Shown here piece after piece: positions 23,438 through 32,084 of a stretch of DNA of 37,567 nt. The notes under the pieces were generated by a model that was not told the origin of the DNA, made no database searches, and was given only the letters and a program-made list of their open reading frames with translations. A program made the translations under genes and the position numbers. The stretch's first letter is position 1. Each line of letters starts with the position of its first letter. The stretch covers positions 1 to 37,567 of the forward strand of contig CANHDW010000009.1 of assembly GCA_947459525.1 (NCBI GenBank). The letters are read 5' to 3'. The DNA comes from Candidatus Caenarcanales bacterium. GTDB lineage: Bacteria; Cyanobacteriota; Vampirovibrionia; LMEP-6097.

Positions 23438-24298
23438 ATGAGTAGACTGTTTGAATTTGATTCATGTGTTTCAAAGATTTTTAATCAAAACTGCTTAGAT
23501 GGACTCATAGCCCTAGAAAGTAATTCTATTGACCTCATTATAACTTCTCCTCCCTATGCCGACCAAAGGTCAGCTACTTATACGGCAATAAAGCCAGATC
23601 ATTATGTCGAATGGTTCTTGCCAATAACATCCGAATTATTTAGAGTCTTAAAACCCACTGGCACTTTTATTCTTAACATCAAGGAAAAAGTTGCTAATGG
23701 AGAAAGGCATACTTACGTTCTTGAATTAATCCTTGAGATGAAAAAACAAGGTTGGTTATGGACCGAAGAATTTATGTGGCATAAAAAAAACTGTTATCCA
23801 GGTAAGTGGCCAAATCGTTTCCGTGACTCATGGGAGCGTCTCTTACAATTCAATAAAGAACGTAAATTTAACATGTATCAAGAAGAAGTCATGGTTCCTG
23901 TTGGGGACTGGGCTCAAAATCGCTTAAAAAATTTAAGTGAAACCGATAAAATTCGAGATCCTTCTAAGGTCGGTAGTGGGTTTGGTAAAAATATTTCCAA
24001 TTGGGTTGGGCGAGATAAAGCTTATCCAACAAATGTACTCCATCTTGCAACAGAATGCAGCAATAAGTCACATAGTGCTGCTTTCCCTAAAAGCCTCCCC
24101 GAATGGTTCATTAAGCTTTTTACAGAAAAAGGAGATACTGTACTAGACCCATTTTTAGGATCTGGAACTACTTGTCTTGTTGCAAGCTCAATGAAGCGTA
24201 ACTCAATTGGTTTTGAGCTTGAAGAAAAATACTTTAATATTTGTGTAGAATCACTATCCCAGTTAAATGATAGTAATAAACAATTATGCCTGTTTTAG
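23438..24298 (+). CDS. Type II DNA methyltransferase, beta class
   Basis: A 286-aa SAM-dependent methylase. The catalytic motif IV TSPPYADQR (residues about 36-44) comes before the SAM-binding motif I DPFLGSGTTCLVA (about 237-249), the order of the beta group. SPPY is typical of N4-cytosine methylases, but N6-adenine enzymes of this group also exist. The FRVLKPTGTFILNI segment and GFELEEKYFNI are the usual flanking motifs. The ATG is preceded by AAGGTGAAG. The restriction gene starts inside its last codons (13-bp overlap), so the pair is co-translated. The recognition sequence cannot be read from the protein. It protects host DNA from the partner nuclease. Confidence 0.92.
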   Translation: MSRLFEFDSCVSKIFNQNCLDGLIALESNSIDLIITSPPYADQRSATYTAIKPDHYVEWFLPITSELFRVLKPTGTFILNIKEKVANGERHTYVLELILEMKKQGWLWTEEFMWHKKNCYPGKWPNRFRDSWERLLQFNKERKFNMYQEEVMVPVGDWAQNRLKNLSETDKIRDPSKVGSGFGKNISNWVGRDKAYPTNVLHLATECSNKSHSAAFPKSLPEWFIKLFTEKGDTVLDPFLGSGTTCLVASSMKRNSIGFELEEKYFNICVESLSQLNDSNKQLCLF

Positions 24299-25050
24299 AT
24301 TACAACAAAGTCGAAGTATTTATCCAAGATCATGTCATTCAGCCATTTTACGAAGAAAAATTTAAAAAACTACAAAACCTACAGTTAAAAAAATTTCTTT
24401 CAAGAAAAAATCCTTATTTATATAAAGCTAAAAATGCAACTATCGTCAGTGAACTGGTTGAATCCATGCTAGATTCTTATCTCTCATCACAAGAAGAAAC
24501 TATTTTAGGAAACCTTATGGAAAAATTAGCCATCCATATTTGTGAATTAGTTTTTAATGGAAAAAAAGCAGAAGAGAAAAAATTCAAATCAATTGATCTC
24601 ATTTTTGAAACAGATCTTAGCCTGTTCATTGTTGGAATCAAATCCGGACCATCTTGGGGGAATGCAGATCAAATTAAAAAAATGCAGGAGAATTTTAAAA
24701 AAGCAAGAATCATTCTTCGAGAAGAGGGCATTCAAAAATCAATAAAAGCTATCAATGGTTGTATGTACGGCAAAGAAATTAGAATTTTAAATGACAATGT
24801 AGATCCAGACATGCATTATGAAAAAATTTCTGGACAAGCTTTCTGGGAGCTTATTTCAGGAGACGTGAATTTATATAAGAAAATTATCAAACCGATGGAA
24901 CTACGAGCTAAACAGAATTCAGATAAACTAGATGTTTTATATACACAAAAAGTCAATGGTTTTACAGATGACTTCTCAGCAAGTTTTTGCACTAATAACC
25001 TAATAGACTGGGAAAAACTACTAGATTTTATTTCAAAAAATAAATCATAA
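24286..25050 (+). CDS. Type II restriction endonuclease, PmeII-like
   Basis: A 254-aa protein overlapping the methylase. The segments FLSRKNPYLYKAKN (about 38-51), SSQEETILGNLMEKLAIHI and IVGIKSGPSWGNADQIKKM (about 111-129) match what I recall of the PmeII-family endonucleases. A PD-(D/E)xK-type site is plausible from E...SIDLIFE...FIVGIKSG, where the Asp of SIDLIF and the Lys of IKSG would be the metal-binding pair. The translational overlap with a methylase is the strongest support for a nuclease. The family name is from memory and the cleavage site is unknown. Confidence 0.8.
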   Translation: MPVLDYNKVEVFIQDHVIQPFYEEKFKKLQNLQLKKFLSRKNPYLYKAKNATIVSELVESMLDSYLSSQEETILGNLMEKLAIHICELVFNGKKAEEKKFKSIDLIFETDLSLFIVGIKSGPSWGNADQIKKMQENFKKARIILREEGIQKSIKAINGCMYGKEIRILNDNVDPDMHYEKISGQAFWELISGDVNLYKKIIKPMELRAKQNSDKLDVLYTQKVNGFTDDFSASFCTNNLIDWEKLLDFISKNKS

Positions 25051-25174
25051 TGATTCGTAATTTATCAGCATTCCAGCCCCAAACTCCAAAAATTCTATTA
25101 ATTTTTTAGACTAGAGCTCCAAAACACTCAAAAACTGGGTAAAATATTACTATTCAAGAAAGTATTTTAAAACC

Positions 25175-26314
25175 ATGGATATAAAAAGAGAAGTACAAAT
25201 AGATAAACTTCTTAAAAAAGGCAAAGCCTTACTAATTTATGGTGCAAGGCAGGTTGGGAAAACCACTTTAGTTAAAAACTTTCTTCTTGATAATAAATCT
25301 AAATTCAGGCAGCATACTGGAGAAGACATTCAACTACAGATTTTATTTAAAGACCTTTCAACATATGACTTAGACGAGTTTGTGGAAAATTTAGAAATTC
25401 TCATTATAGATGAAGCTCAAATTCTAGAGAATCTCGGCAGAGGAATTAAATTAATTTTAGATAGAAACCCAAAGTTAGCAGTAATATTAACAGGTTCATC
25501 TTCGTTTGAATTAGCAAATCAGCTCAGTGAACCACTAACTGGCAGGAAAAAAACTCAGTGCCTCTTACCTCTTAGTATTAAAGAACTCTCTGAGCATTAT
25601 GGTCGATATGAAATTAAACATAAACTAGAAGAATTATTACTCTATGGCTCATACCCAGAAATCATTACGACTAAAAATAAGCATGAGAAGAGAGAACTGA
25701 TCCTTGAGATAGCTAATAGCTATTTATTTAAAGACATTCTGAGTTTTTTAAATCTAAAAAAAGCTGATGTACTTTATAAATTAACGAAATTACTTGCTTA
25801 TCAAATCAGCTCAGAAGTGAATGTTAATGAGCTTGCGAGCAACTTACAAGTAGATAATAAAACTATTACTCATTACCTAGATATATTAGAAAAGTCCTTT
25901 GTTATAAAAATGATTCCAGCCTTCAACAGTAATCAGAGAAACGAAATCAAAAAATCTAAAAAGATATATTTCTTAGATCTCGGTATTAGAAATGCTTTAA
26001 TAAACCAGTTTCAAGATATAGAGCTGCGGAATGATAAAGGAGCCTTATGGGAAAATTTCGTTTTTCTGGAACTCTATAAGCGAATCGAATACGACAGAAG
26101 TTTTAAAACTATCTATTTTTGGCGAACTCATGAACAGCAGGAAATAGATTTTATTCTAGAAGCAGATGGTTTACTAGAACTCTACGAAACGAAGTTTAAT
26201 GCTAAAAAAAGCACGAAGATCCCGCCGCAGTGGCTAAAACATTATCCTGAATTTCAAGAATTAAAGCTGATTCATACTGGGAATTTTATGGATTTTTTTA
26301 CTAATACAGATTAG
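25175..26314 (+). CDS. AAA_14/DUF4143 ATPase, ARQVGKT subfamily (copy 2)
   Basis: A 379-aa relative of the protein at 4435. Walker A is LIYGARQVGKTTLV (about 19-32), Walker B EILIIDEAQIL (about 75-85). GSSSFELANQLSEPLTGRKK follows, then the DUF4143 half with VNELASNLQVDNKTITHYLD, NEIKKSKKIYFLDLGIRNAL and the nuclease-like FWRTHEQQEIDFILE ... YETKF. The function of the family is not established. It lies 124 bp after the restriction nuclease in the defence region. The preceding gap has no direct-repeat array. AAGAAAG is near the ATG. Confidence 0.86.
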   Translation: MDIKREVQIDKLLKKGKALLIYGARQVGKTTLVKNFLLDNKSKFRQHTGEDIQLQILFKDLSTYDLDEFVENLEILIIDEAQILENLGRGIKLILDRNPKLAVILTGSSSFELANQLSEPLTGRKKTQCLLPLSIKELSEHYGRYEIKHKLEELLLYGSYPEIITTKNKHEKRELILEIANSYLFKDILSFLNLKKADVLYKLTKLLAYQISSEVNVNELASNLQVDNKTITHYLDILEKSFVIKMIPAFNSNQRNEIKKSKKIYFLDLGIRNALINQFQDIELRNDKGALWENFVFLELYKRIEYDRSFKTIYFWRTHEQQEIDFILEADGLLELYETKFNAKKSTKIPPQWLKHYPEFQELKLIHTGNFMDFFTNTD

Positions 26315-26430
26315 ATATTAAATGCATTAAAAATCATTAAAAAACCTTAAAAGAGTTTTATCTATTCGCTAATCTGCCCTTTAATACTGCTAGGATTATG
26401 AGCGTCTTATTTTAAACAAAGGAGTTTAAA

Positions 26431-27609
26431 TTGGATAGACGTAAGTTCCTAACATTAGCAGGAGCAGCAGGAGTTATAGCAGCATACCCAAAAGGAACTG
26501 CGGCTCTTAGATCTGAAATATCTGATAATTACACTGCTACCGCCAAAGCTCTCAGAGAAGAGATGCCTAATAACGGTGTGAATAATGACGATGAAAACGC
26601 AAAAATTAAAAGTAAGCAATCCCCTGACCGCCCAATAGCTCTACACGAGAGAGTTTTAGAAACATTAAATCCCACTGTTACGGAAGCAGCCACCTCAATC
26701 TTTAGCCAGTTTAAAGAAGCTTCTCTATTGATCGAAAAAAATATAAAAGCTAATACAGTTGGTCGCTTAAACAAAGAAGAAACTATTTACTCTAATGCTG
26801 ATAAATGGGCATCTGCCACTATGGCTGCTCCTATATGGGCATTAAGCCTAGCAAGTCGCACGTTAGGTGACTCTATTACAGCAGGAATTGAATTGAGTAA
26901 ATCCGATAAATCTTCCCTCAGCAGCATGTTTGCATATAATGCTCAAACTTTTTCTATCACTTATATTAAAAACTTTCTTGTCGAATCACTACGAAATTTA
27001 CTCATAGAGCAGATGAAATTAAACAATGAGCTAGACCCTCGTCGCATAAATGCTCAAGCTGTTTTTGAAGATCTAAACGGAGATTCTCTGAAAATAAAAT
27101 TTTCTGAAAATCTTCAATCAATATCTGAAATTCCCAAATCCTTTAGCAAGGCTTCTACTAATAGGAAAATCTTAGATAGTGGATCAATCGGCATAGGTTT
27201 TCTGCTAAGCCCTATTAATACTGGTCTTGGTAAATTTATAAATTCACTCGGTCGCCAAAGAATAGTCGGTGAGAATGCTTTAAGAAAAGAGCTGGGATCT
27301 GAAAATTATAATAAACAAGCCAAAATAGCTGTGGCTAATGCAATTACTTACCCTTTTTTTAATTTAATTAATGGAATATGCCAAGAGCTAGTTAAGAAGA
27401 CTATTACACTTGATAGCAGCTCACAGTTAGCTCAAACTAATTTCAGAGAATTAATCGGTAACCTATCAAGCTTTTTTGGATATATGACTCTAAAAGTACC
27501 TATTCAAAATGAGCTTGAGTACGCGATGCATAAGCAAGAAGAATTCCGGACACCTTTTAAGGAAATTGCTGAATTGATGGAGCCGACTTCCAAAAAATCC
27601 CTAGATTAA
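26431..27609 (+). CDS. Twin-arginine-signal protein of unknown function
   Basis: A 392-aa protein starting at a TTG that is well supported by AAGGAG 6 nt upstream. The N-terminus MDRRKFLTLAGAAGVIAAYP is a twin-arginine (Tat) export signal (RRKFL), so the protein should cross the membrane folded. The rest is mostly helical with moderately hydrophobic stretches (about 130-150, 240-260, 290-315, 340-355) and no family I recognise. At residues about 52-72, NNDDENAKIKSKQS resembles a diverged repeat-A copy. It lies between two DUF4143 ATPase genes of opposite strand, without evidence of joint function. Confidence 0.6.
   Translation: MDRRKFLTLAGAAGVIAAYPKGTAALRSEISDNYTATAKALREEMPNNGVNNDDENAKIKSKQSPDRPIALHERVLETLNPTVTEAATSIFSQFKEASLLIEKNIKANTVGRLNKEETIYSNADKWASATMAAPIWALSLASRTLGDSITAGIELSKSDKSSLSSMFAYNAQTFSITYIKNFLVESLRNLLIEQMKLNNELDPRRINAQAVFEDLNGDSLKIKFSENLQSISEIPKSFSKASTNRKILDSGSIGIGFLLSPINTGLGKFINSLGRQRIVGENALRKELGSENYNKQAKIAVANAITYPFFNLINGICQELVKKTITLDSSSQLAQTNFRELIGNLSSFFGYMTLKVPIQNELEYAMHKQEEFRTPFKEIAELMEPTSKKSLD
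26586..26655 (+). repeat. Diverged repeat family A copy in the Tat protein
   Basis: GACGATGAAAACGCAAAAAT matches the family core with two or three changes. A later GCTCTACACGA matches the 3' CGCTACACGCC of the longer copies after an intervening stretch. The in-frame peptide is NDDENAKIK ... ALHE. Confidence 0.5.
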
Positions 27610-27644
27610 AAATATTTCAAAGAAAACCTTATTTACAAACAATT

Positions 27645-28838
27645 TTAGACTAGAAGAAACTCTAAAAGATTCATTAATAAAATGCCTTCAATATTGGATG
27701 CAGGCTTATTATCCATAGATAAAATATACTTGGGATAAGCATCTTTGACCTGCCTTAAAGGTTCAAGTTCTCTAGCCAAGACTTCTTTACTTGAAAGCAA
27801 ATATGAAACCTGTATGTAGAGCTTGATATCATTTTTAACAGCAATAAAATCTATTTCTAAATCGCCTATTTTACCCACCGAAACTTCATAGCCTCGACGT
27901 AACAATTCAATAAATACAATATTTTCTAAATAATCATTAATATCATCAAATTTGAAGCCTAAGAGTGCATGCCTAAAAGCAATATCCGCAAGGTAGTACT
28001 TTTCATAAATCTCTAAATGCCTTTTACCTTTTATGTCGTATCTACTTACTTTGTATAAGAGGTGTGTTGATTCAATATAGCTTAAATAATTTAATATAGT
28101 TTCGACACCAACACTCAATTTTTGTGATTTTAGGTAATCCGAAATAGACTTAGCAGAAAAAGTACTACCAATATTATCAAAGGTAAATTTAATCAAAGCC
28201 TCTAAGAGAGATACATTACGAACTTCAAATCTTTTAACGATATCCTTTAAAACAATAGTATTCAAAATAGAATTTAGATATTCGTAAATTATCTCCCGCC
28301 GCAAATCAAAATTATGAATCCCTGGCAAAGAGCCATATTCCAAGTATTTATAAAATTCTTTATCACTAGATTGTTTCTTACGAAATTTTAAAAACTCTTT
28401 ATAACTCAATGTGTATAAGGAAAAATTAATATATCGTCCTGTTAAAAAAGTAGCTAATTCCGAAGATAAAAGCTGGGCATTAGAGCCTGTAATAAATATT
28501 TCAGCCTTATTCGCTCCTGAAATAGATCTAATGCAGCGTTCCCATTCTTTTATTTCTTGAATTTCATCTATGAATAAGTAATAATGCTTAGCTTTTTTAT
28601 TAAATAAATTTTCATCAATGAAATTATTTAAATCCTTATAATCTCGAATATCGTCAAACTCTAAAGATTCTTTATCAATATAGAGATATCGCATACCCTT
28701 TTCAGGTAAATCACTGATCAACTGTTTTAATAAAAAACTCTTACCTGAACGCCTCAACCCAGTTATAACCTTAACAATCGGCTTCCCAAGAAAGGCTTCT
28801 AATTTATTATTAAAATCATCTCTTCTAATTATCGCCAT
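27645..28838 (-). CDS. AAA_14/DUF4143 ATPase, GLRRSGKS subfamily (copy 3)
   Basis: A 397-aa protein. Walker A is VITGLRRSGKSFLLKQL (about 19-35), Walker B YLFIDEIQEIKEW (about 88-100). GSNAQLLSSELATFLTGRYINF follows, then a DUF4143 half with YYLADIAFRHALLG and the PD-(D/E)xK-like VGKIGDLEIDFIAVKNDIKLYIQV. It belongs to a different subfamily from the copies at 4435 and 25175 and matches the one at 34691. No Shine-Dalgarno site precedes the ATG. Instead a 39-bp direct repeat array begins 3 bp upstream, and its TATATA could act as a -10 for an almost leaderless message. It is divergent from mcrB. Confidence 0.86.
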   Translation of the reverse strand: MAIIRRDDFNNKLEAFLGKPIVKVITGLRRSGKSFLLKQLISDLPEKGMRYLYIDKESLEFDDIRDYKDLNNFIDENLFNKKAKHYYLFIDEIQEIKEWERCIRSISGANKAEIFITGSNAQLLSSELATFLTGRYINFSLYTLSYKEFLKFRKKQSSDKEFYKYLEYGSLPGIHNFDLRREIIYEYLNSILNTIVLKDIVKRFEVRNVSLLEALIKFTFDNIGSTFSAKSISDYLKSQKLSVGVETILNYLSYIESTHLLYKVSRYDIKGKRHLEIYEKYYLADIAFRHALLGFKFDDINDYLENIVFIELLRRGYEVSVGKIGDLEIDFIAVKNDIKLYIQVSYLLSSKEVLARELEPLRQVKDAYPKYILSMDNKPASNIEGILLMNLLEFLLV

Positions 28839-28840
28839 AA

Positions 28841-28939
28841 TTTTCTATATATAAAAAACTTACCACAAATTATTATAAATTTTCTATATATAAAAAACTT
28901 ACCACAAATTATTATAAATTTTGTGTATGTAAAAAACTT
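28841..28939. repeat. 39-bp direct repeat array upstream of a DUF4143 ATPase
   Basis: Two identical 39-bp units (28841-28879 and 28880-28918) and a partial, mutated third (28919-28939) carry TTTTCTATATATAAAAAAC and CTTACCACAAATTATTATAA. The array starts 3 bp from the ATPase start codon at 28838 and ends 65 bp before mcrB. An autoregulatory operator array is the simplest reading. Confidence 0.75.
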
Positions 28940-29004
28940 CTGAGAATATCTACCAATCTCAGCCCTATATCCGTGATAACTAATTAAGCTAAAATGTCTG
29001 GGTT

Positions 29005-30768
29005 ATGCCTATTCCTAACTATCAAGAAATAATGCTACCTATTTTAAAGTTTTTTACTGATGGTCTGGAACACAGCCGAAAAGAATTACATGAATTTATT
29101 TGTGCTGAGCTGAACTTATCTCCAGAAGAAATCAATGAATTATTACCCAATAAATCAATGACTAGAATAATGAATAGAATTGGCTGGGCTAGAACAGGCC
29201 TAGCCCAAGCTCAATTACTTAAAACAAAAAAGAGAGGTGTTTATGTAATCACGGAAAGGGGTTTAGAACTTTTAAAAACAGAGCCTAAGTTAATTAATAA
29301 TAAGCTTCTGTTTACCTATCCAGAATACGCTCTTATTTATAACAAAAAGAAAATCGATCAAGACGACACTATTAACAATCTCGATCAAAGGCAATACTGG
29401 CTTATCGCTGCTGGAGATAAATCTAAATTTCAAAATGATTTTTTTGAGAACGAATATATAGGTATAGGTTGGCATAAAATTGGTGATTTAAATCAGTACT
29501 CTAATAAAGAGGAAATAGAAAAGGCTCTATCATTTACCGAAGAAGATATCTCAAACCCAGCAACTAGACCGACTAACAAGGCTCTTGCCTGCTATCAGTT
29601 CGCAAAAGAAATACAAGAAGGTGATATAGTAGCTTTAAAAGAAGGCCAGCAGAAGATTATAGCTATAGGTGAAGTCTGTTCTGACTATATTTATAAACCT
29701 AATGCGGAAGAACAATACCATAATCAAAGAAGTGTTAAATGGTTAGCAAAAGTAAACTATGAGCTAGCTGAAACGGAAAGAGTCTCACGGAAAACACTTA
29801 CTAATATCACCTCCTTCTCTTCACTGGTAGAAATTATTAAAAAGCTCATCAGCAATGGAGACAGCCTAAATGAGAACGATATTTTCCTAACTCCTAATGA
29901 ATTAACAAAAATTATTAAGCTCTTAAAATACAAGAAAAATATCATCCTACAAGGCTCTGCTGGAGTGGGTAAAACCTTTATCGCTAAAAAGATAGCGAAA
30001 CTTTTTAGTGAAAGCTACGATAGCATTCCAGAACCTAATGGGTCTGTGCATCAATCGCCTAAAATAGAAATGATACAGTTTCACCAATCCTATGGCTATG
30101 AGGATTTTATTCAAGGCTTCAAGCCCAAACAAGATGGCAATGGCTTTCAATTGAGTAATGGTATTTTTTATAATTTTTGCAAAGATGCAACTGAGAACCC
30201 TGATGCTGACTACTTTTTAATCATCGATGAGATAAACAGGGGTAATTTAAGTAAAATTTTTGGTGAGCTAATGCTGCTTATCGAGGCTGACAAGAGGGGA
30301 GAAGACTATAAAGTAAAACTCACTTATGGTGAAGATTTCCACATACCTGAAAATCTCTATATTATCGGCACTATGAATACAGCAGATCGCTCACTTGCAC
30401 TTATCGACTATGCCTTAAGAAGACGTTTTGCCTTCATAGAGATAGAACCCGCTTTTAATACTGCTGCTAGAGATGCTTTCAAAAGATATCTACAAGAAAA
30501 TTCCGTCCCTGAATATCTTGTAGAAAAAATCCTGAATCGAGTAAATTCACTTAACGAAGATATCTCGAATGAAAAACTCTTAGGTAAAGGCTTTCAGATA
30601 GGTCATAGTTATTTCTGTAATTTTAATAATCTCAATTATGAATCAGAAGATAGTGATTATGAAGAATGGTATAGAAATATTATTGACTATGAGATAAAAC
30701 CACTATTAGAAGAACTTTTTTTCGATGATTTAAAAAAAGCTGAAAGCCACTATATGAACCTTATTTAG
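29005..30768 (+). CDS. mcrB: McrB-type restriction ATPase/GTPase with Mrr-N and EVE-like domains
   Basis: The motor and targeting subunit of a modification-dependent restriction system. Domain order: a winged-helix Mrr N-terminal domain (about 1-95), an EVE-like domain (about 130-250, YWLIAAGDKSKFQNDFFENE, GIGWHKIGDL) of the kind that reads modified cytosines, and a McrB AAA+ domain (about 295-500). The last has Walker A GSAGVGKTFIAK (318-329), HQSYGYEDFIQG, Walker B FLIIDEINRGNLSKIFGEL and MNTADRSLALIDYALRRRF. The GTP-typical MNTADRS is present. It is 587 aa long and followed 8 bp later by mcrC. The gene symbol is by family. Confidence 0.92.
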   Translation: MPIPNYQEIMLPILKFFTDGLEHSRKELHEFICAELNLSPEEINELLPNKSMTRIMNRIGWARTGLAQAQLLKTKKRGVYVITERGLELLKTEPKLINNKLLFTYPEYALIYNKKKIDQDDTINNLDQRQYWLIAAGDKSKFQNDFFENEYIGIGWHKIGDLNQYSNKEEIEKALSFTEEDISNPATRPTNKALACYQFAKEIQEGDIVALKEGQQKIIAIGEVCSDYIYKPNAEEQYHNQRSVKWLAKVNYELAETERVSRKTLTNITSFSSLVEIIKKLISNGDSLNENDIFLTPNELTKIIKLLKYKKNIILQGSAGVGKTFIAKKIAKLFSESYDSIPEPNGSVHQSPKIEMIQFHQSYGYEDFIQGFKPKQDGNGFQLSNGIFYNFCKDATENPDADYFLIIDEINRGNLSKIFGELMLLIEADKRGEDYKVKLTYGEDFHIPENLYIIGTMNTADRSLALIDYALRRRFAFIEIEPAFNTAARDAFKRYLQENSVPEYLVEKILNRVNSLNEDISNEKLLGKGFQIGHSYFCNFNNLNYESEDSDYEEWYRNIIDYEIKPLLEELFFDDLKKAESHYMNLI

Positions 30769-30776
30769 TTAAATAT

Positions 30777-31841
30777 ATGTCTTTTAAAACTAAATCTAAG
30801 CATCCCATCCCCATTAAAAATATTTTTTATATGCTTACTTACGCATGGGATCTATATCAGGAAAGATCTTTAGATGAATTTTCGGAAGAGGACTCACCAG
30901 ATATCTATAACCTACTAGCTAAGGTATTTCTATCTTCGGTTAAACATCTTTTAAAGAAAGGCTTAGAGAAAAGCTATGATCCTGCTCTAGAATGTAGTTC
31001 TACTCTCAAGGGAAAACTTGATTTTAATCTATCAATAAAAACCCAGTCTTTTTTAAATGCTAAAGCCTGGTGCAATTTCGATGAATTGAGCTGTAATACT
31101 TTAGCTAACAAGATTTTAAAAGCAACGTTAAAACAGCTACTGAAGCTTAATTTAGATGAGACTCTAAAAGCAAACAGTCTGGAGTTATATCTAAGACTGA
31201 ATCAAATAGAGGATTATATAATTCAAAAAAATGATTTCTCCTCTATCAGACTAAATAAAAATAATTTTCACTATAAACTAGCTGTTAATATAGCGAAACT
31301 GATTCATGAAAACTCATTAGCTTCAGAAGACGCTCAAAGACAGCTTTTTAAAGATTTTGAAGATGAGAAATTCATGTGGAAACTTTTTGAAAGTTTTATT
31401 CGAAATTTTTATGATAATGAACAGAAAAAATATAACGTGAGGCGAGAACATATAGACTGGCAGCTTAAAGCAGCTGAGGATTCGGGTTTGAGCCTATTAC
31501 CTAAAATGGAAACAGATATATCCCTAGAATCAGCTACCGAAAAGATTATTATAGAAACTAAATTTTATAAAGAAGCTCTAGTATCTAAAGAAAATACTTT
31601 TAATCAAGCGCTAAGAAATAAAAAATTCCACTCTAAACATCTGTATCAGCTATTTAGCTATATGAAAAATACTGAAGCTAAAGGCGAAGACAAGGCTCTG
31701 ACTGGGATTTTACTTTACCCTACTGTAAATTATTCACTAAATGAAAGTTATTTTATCGGGGATACTAAATTAAAAATCTATACCATTAATCTGAATCAGG
31801 CTTGGGAAGGGATTCATAGAGACTTATTGGAATTGATCTGA
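30777..31841 (+). CDS. mcrC: McrC-type endonuclease subunit
   Basis: The 354-aa nuclease partner of McrB, recruited by the motor to cut modified DNA. The N-terminal IPIKNIFYMLTYAW is the family's opening. STLKGKLDF and KAWCNFDELSCNTLANKILKATL are the middle motifs (the latter corresponds to the family's 'D.....N..lk..l'). The PD-(D/E)xK site is METDISL plus IIIETKFYKE (about 239-262), and QLFSYMKN follows. It starts 8 bp after mcrB, in one operon. A decayed ATPase fragment lies just downstream. Confidence 0.9.
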   Translation: MSFKTKSKHPIPIKNIFYMLTYAWDLYQERSLDEFSEEDSPDIYNLLAKVFLSSVKHLLKKGLEKSYDPALECSSTLKGKLDFNLSIKTQSFLNAKAWCNFDELSCNTLANKILKATLKQLLKLNLDETLKANSLELYLRLNQIEDYIIQKNDFSSIRLNKNNFHYKLAVNIAKLIHENSLASEDAQRQLFKDFEDEKFMWKLFESFIRNFYDNEQKKYNVRREHIDWQLKAAEDSGLSLLPKMETDISLESATEKIIIETKFYKEALVSKENTFNQALRNKKFHSKHLYQLFSYMKNTEAKGEDKALTGILLYPTVNYSLNESYFIGDTKLKIYTINLNQAWEGIHRDLLELI

Positions 31842-31875
31842 TAAAAATCATTATAACCTTAACGCTCTTTAAAAT

Positions 31876-31968
31876 TTAAAAGGAAAAAGGCATTAACCAT
31901 TCTGGTTTTTTATGCAGCTCATCAAAAATAATCAAATCTAAATCCCTGTCCCAGATTTTGACTTTTTC
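31876..31968 (-). pseudogene. Remnant of a third DUF4143-type ATPase (Walker B region)
   Basis: The minus strand reads EKVKIWDRDLDLIIFDELHK then KPEWLMPFSF and a stop, preceded by an in-frame stop. DLIIFDELHK..EW is the Walker B block of AAA_14/DUF4143 ATPases, of another subfamily than the four intact genes. Nothing else of the gene remains. The paired 12-bp repeats on its upstream side resemble the arrays of the intact relatives. Confidence 0.6.
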
Positions 31969-31977
31969 TCAAGCTAC

Positions 31978-32021
31978 TGCAAATTAGTCGCAACTTTTTT
32001 GCAATTCAATGCAAATTAGTC
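31978..32021. repeat. 12-bp direct repeat pair, 32-bp period, by the ATPase remnant
   Basis: TGCAAATTAGTC occurs at 31978-31989 and 32010-32021, exactly 32 bp apart. TTGCAATTCAATGCAAATTA in the second unit forms a partial palindrome. The period equals that of the array at 34607. Relative to the minus-strand remnant it is on the promoter side. Confidence 0.55.
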
Positions 32022-32084
32022 ATTTCATTAGCAAAAAAATCACAAGATCATTTCCCCTCAAACTTGCTAAAATAGCTTATTAAT

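Noticed and set aside
23004-25050. The Lys/Glu-rich exported protein as part of the restriction-modification operon
   Set aside because: A 77-bp gap containing a ribosome site and a likely promoter separates it from the methylase, and a signal peptide argues against a restriction role.
28841-28939. CRISPR-like array
   Set aside because: The units are tandem with no unique spacers, only 2.5 copies, and no cas genes are near. The position against a start codon fits an operator array better.
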